Source of the DNA: an archaeon | Lineage (GTDB): Archaea; Nanobdellota; Nanobdellia; Woesearchaeales; WJKL01 | Reading direction: 5' to 3' | DNA: 6,654 bases | NCBI GenBank assembly: GCA_020056025.1 | Contig: JAGVIO010000107.1 | Coordinates: 1 to 6,654, forward strand | Shown here: piece after piece, positions 4,975 through 6,654 of the stretch | Numbering within the stretch: the stretch's first letter is position 1 | Layout: each line of letters opens with the position of its first letter | Position numbers and translations under genes: made by a program | Notes under the pieces: model-generated | The model's input: the letters and a program-made list of their open reading frames with translations, nothing else | What the model was told of the DNA's origin: nothing | The model's database searches: none

Positions 4975-6654
4975 GAAGTTATAGGCAATTGCGGCTGTAT
5001 GACAGGGGGTGAGCGCGCGTGTATGTCTAACAGTCTCTGGGAATGTGTTAAAAATAATGATTGTACTGACTGCAGGCCAAGAGGCTATTGCTCATATGAG
5101 GGAGATATGCGATATGATATGAGATGCACAGATTATCCTGATTGCCCAACTCACGATTGGGGGCCTTGTGAAGATAACTATTGCAAAAATACACCTGGGT
5201 CTTCCAAAAAATCCTGTTTTAGCGAGCAGGAGTGCACAATATATGGCTCATGCGGAATGATTGAGGACTGCTGTTACTGGCAACCGCTGATGGATTGCCC
5301 AACTGGCTGCTTTTCTCAGGGCCAATGCAATGATAGATGCGGATGCACAGACTCAGACAATGATTTATATTCTTTTGAGAAGACTCCATCAATTTGCGGA
5401 AGCCTTTGTGCATATGGCCAGACATGTACTGCAGGCGAGGATCCTGATGACGGGCCTAATTATGTCAATGATTATACCCGCCATGTGAATCATGATAAGA
5501 TATGCGGTTATCTGTCTAGCACTCCTGAGGGTAGTGTAAAATGCGGTGAAGCTTCTAACACTTATAACATTGGCTATGGGATAAGCGTCAGCGGTCTTGG
5601 AGACTTGACTGTTGCATGCGCTGACTGCAGGACAACAACTTCTACCTGCAACTGCGACGGAAGATGCTGTGTAAGATTAGTTGCGCCAACAAATCCAGAA
5701 AACAATATTTTCCAATATTCTTTTGACGGCAGCAATAACTGGAAGGCTGTTCCGGCAGATGGCTTGATTCCAGACGGGGCTTATATCCGAAGACTGTACA
5801 ACAACAATGGAAATTTGATACAGGTTGCAAGGTACAGGCCGGAGCCTGGCTGGAATGCTTATTTCCGTACAGTTGATACATGGTATACTTCAATGCCTGC
5901 TGTAGATAATCCTTTCAAGACATGGATTGATGTGCAGCCTCCAACACCAGACGGCAAGAAGTATTGGGTGTTAAGGGACAATGTTATTTCACAATCAGTC
6001 GATTCTAAAGCATTCTTTGACTGGGTTTACAAAGATGAGAATTATTTACCTGACAAAATAATCTATCTGCCTTTGTCTACAAAATATATTTGGATCTGGA
6101 CACAGGGAGCAGACCCAAAATGGGTATATTCTGAGCCGTTTCCAGACAAATGGCCTTTATACGGCCCATACATAAGATTGACTGAACAGACGATTAATTC
6201 TGGCTATGCCACCTCCAATCCACAAATCTCTGTCAGGAAAACAGCTGAGTTTGTCGAGGTAAAAGGCAATTTCAGGACTCTGCTCATTGCTGAAGTAGGC
6301 AGCGCATGCATAGACAAAGATAACGATGGAATGGATGCTTGCGATACAAATGGAAATCCAATAGCCGGCTGCTCTGATCCCTGCGACTGCAATGACAACA
6401 ATGCAAAGGTATATCCTGGAGCAACTGAAGTCTGCAATGGAATTGATGATAATTGCAACAAGCTAATTGATGAAGGTAAAGATGGATATCCTCTTACTGA
6501 GCCTTGCTACACAGGGCCTGCTGGAACAGAAAATATAGGTGAGTGCAAAGGAGGCACATGGACATGCCAGAATGGGGTTTGGGGAGGGTATTACAAGGAA
6601 TGTGTTGGCGAAGTCCTGCCTGCTCTTGAAGAGTGCGATGGAAAAGACAATGAC
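4864..6654 (+). CDS. Secreted Cys-rich protein with MopE-type metal-binding repeats (3' partial)
   Basis: The frame opens at ATG 4864 and stays open for 597 codons to the right edge, so the C-terminus is missing. Order: signal peptide (residues 1-37); Cys-rich region (43-269, about 32 Cys); a Cys-free, Trp/Tyr-rich domain (270-481); an acidic DKDNDGMD loop (from 484); one complete MopE-like unit (from about 508) and the beginning of another at the window end. MopE-type motifs (PF11617-like) are named after a copper-binding surface protein of Methylococcus and occur widely in secreted bacterial and archaeal proteins; metal binding here is inferred from family resemblance. Mature residues contain no N-X-S/T sequon by my scan. 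Translation is probably coupled to the upstream membrane glycoprotein, suggesting a shared role at the cell surface. No enzyme signature was recognised. It could also be anchored by an unseen C-terminal helix. Confidence 0.9.
   Translation, partial: MIKLLKENNRMRKSEHALILVSCFLAVFFFSMMNVSAEVIGNCGCMTGGERACMSNSLWECVKNNDCTDCRPRGYCSYEGDMRYDMRCTDYPDCPTHDWGPCEDNYCKNTPGSSKKSCFSEQECTIYGSCGMIEDCCYWQPLMDCPTGCFSQGQCNDRCGCTDSDNDLYSFEKTPSICGSLCAYGQTCTAGEDPDDGPNYVNDYTRHVNHDKICGYLSSTPEGSVKCGEASNTYNIGYGISVSGLGDLTVACADCRTTTSTCNCDGRCCVRLVAPTNPENNIFQYSFDGSNNWKAVPADGLIPDGAYIRRLYNNNGNLIQVARYRPEPGWNAYFRTVDTWYTSMPAVDNPFKTWIDVQPPTPDGKKYWVLRDNVISQSVDSKAFFDWVYKDENYLPDKIIYLPLSTKYIWIWTQGADPKWVYSEPFPDKWPLYGPYIRLTEQTINSGYATSNPQISVRKTAEFVEVKGNFRTLLIAEVGSACIDKDNDGMDACDTNGNPIAGCSDPCDCNDNNAKVYPGATEVCNGIDDNCNKLIDEGKDGYPLTEPCYTGPAGTENIGECKGGTWTCQNGVWGGYYKECVGEVLPALEECDGKDND
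4990..5670 (+). other. Cys-rich N-terminal region of the second protein
   Basis: Residues 43-269 hold about 32 Cys by hand count, roughly one in seven. They include CxC, CC and CxxC pairs (CGC near the start, DCC in the middle, CNCDGRCC at the end). Gly, Asp, Asn and Tyr are also abundant, as in small disulfide-bonded extracellular modules. An acidic CTDSDND segment lies near 5344-5364 and could bind calcium. I recognise no single named family, and the irregular Cys spacing argues against a simple EGF array. Confidence 0.7.
5671..6306 (+). other. Trp/Tyr-rich Cys-free domain of unknown family
   Basis: Residues 270-481 contain no Cys but ten Trp and many Tyr and Pro. Marks include FQYSFDGSNNWKAVP, KYWVLRD, YIWIWTQG and KWPLYGPYIRL. 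The alternating polar/aromatic pattern suggests a beta-sandwich. Aromatic-rich beta domains often bind glycans, but no known carbohydrate-binding signature is visible, so this is only a possibility. It sits between Cys-rich parts with sharp composition edges, which argues for a separate folding unit. Confidence 0.5.
6307..6654 (+). repeat. Acidic Ca-loop-like motif and MopE-type repeats (truncated by window end)
   Basis: A DKDNDGMDACD loop (from 6313) has the DxDxDG spacing of calcium-binding thrombospondin-3/EF-like loops. The MopE-like unit starts at about 6385 with DCNDNNAKVYPGATEVCNG, followed by IDDNCNKLIDEG, CYTGPAGT and C..GTWTCQNGVW. The ending CVGEVLPALEECDGKDND restarts the CDGxDND signature, so at least one more unit lies beyond the window. 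The order PGAxEVCNGxDDNC...DEG, CYxGPxGT and CVGEVxPxxExCDG is characteristic of the family. Confidence 0.85.

Noticed and set aside
4880..4985. Lipoprotein lipobox at Cys23 of the second protein
   Set aside because: The Cys is in the middle of the hydrophobic core and is followed by more hydrophobic residues and a standard V-S-A cleavage site, so lipid attachment there is unlikely.
2..6654. Promoter, terminator or transcription boundary within the window
   Set aside because: The genes overlap and there is no intergenic DNA. AT-rich tracts such as 2567-2580 are explained by Ile/Tyr/Asn codons.

Overview
The window holds two large, partial, same-strand reading frames and almost nothing else. 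Both encode exported, modular surface proteins. The module set points to an uncultured archaeon of the DPANN group (Woesearchaeota/Pacearchaeota-like): Asn/Thr/Ser-rich Ig-like and cadherin-like domains packed with N-X-S/T sequons, a poly-Gly hinge followed by thrombospondin-1-like W..W..C repeats, the 'SDGIxNQNEEDVDCGG' Cys motif, MopE-type metal-binding repeats, near-exclusive AGA/AGG arginine codons and low GC (about 40% by eye). This assignment rests on recalled family patterns; no rRNA or housekeeping gene in the window confirms it.

Region 1 (2-4867): one frame, open from the left edge (its start lies outside) to a TGA, at least 1621 residues. In order it encodes: a chain of cadherin/Ig-like domains (to about 2530); a pentapeptide-repeat beta-helix of about 31 pentads (2531-2998); a Cys-rich stalk with an Ala3-Gly6-Arg2 hinge, two TSP1-like units and a DCGG motif (about 3131-3628); a long amphipathic stretch with an apparent 11-residue period (about 3695-3991); one membrane helix (3974-4048); and a basic, coiled-coil cytoplasmic tail of about 270 residues (to 4864). 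This is a very large type I membrane glycoprotein with about 75 hand-counted sequons, all before the Cys-rich stalk apart from two in the predicted cytoplasmic tail.

Region 2 (4864-6654): a second frame starts inside the first gene's stop codon (ATGA overlap) and runs open off the right edge. It encodes a signal peptide, a Cys-rich region of about 32 Cys in 227 residues, a Cys-free Trp/Tyr-rich domain, a DxDxDG acidic loop, and MopE-like repeats that continue past the window.

The 4-bp overlap indicates co-transcription and probably coupled translation. The likely reading is a two-gene surface module: a glycosylated, membrane-anchored fibre or receptor that reaches the cytoplasm, and a secreted, disulfide-rich, probably metal-binding partner. 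Whether the two bind each other is inference. No RNA gene, mobile element, CRISPR array, terminator or convincing promoter was seen. No stretch over 300 bases lacks a gene.
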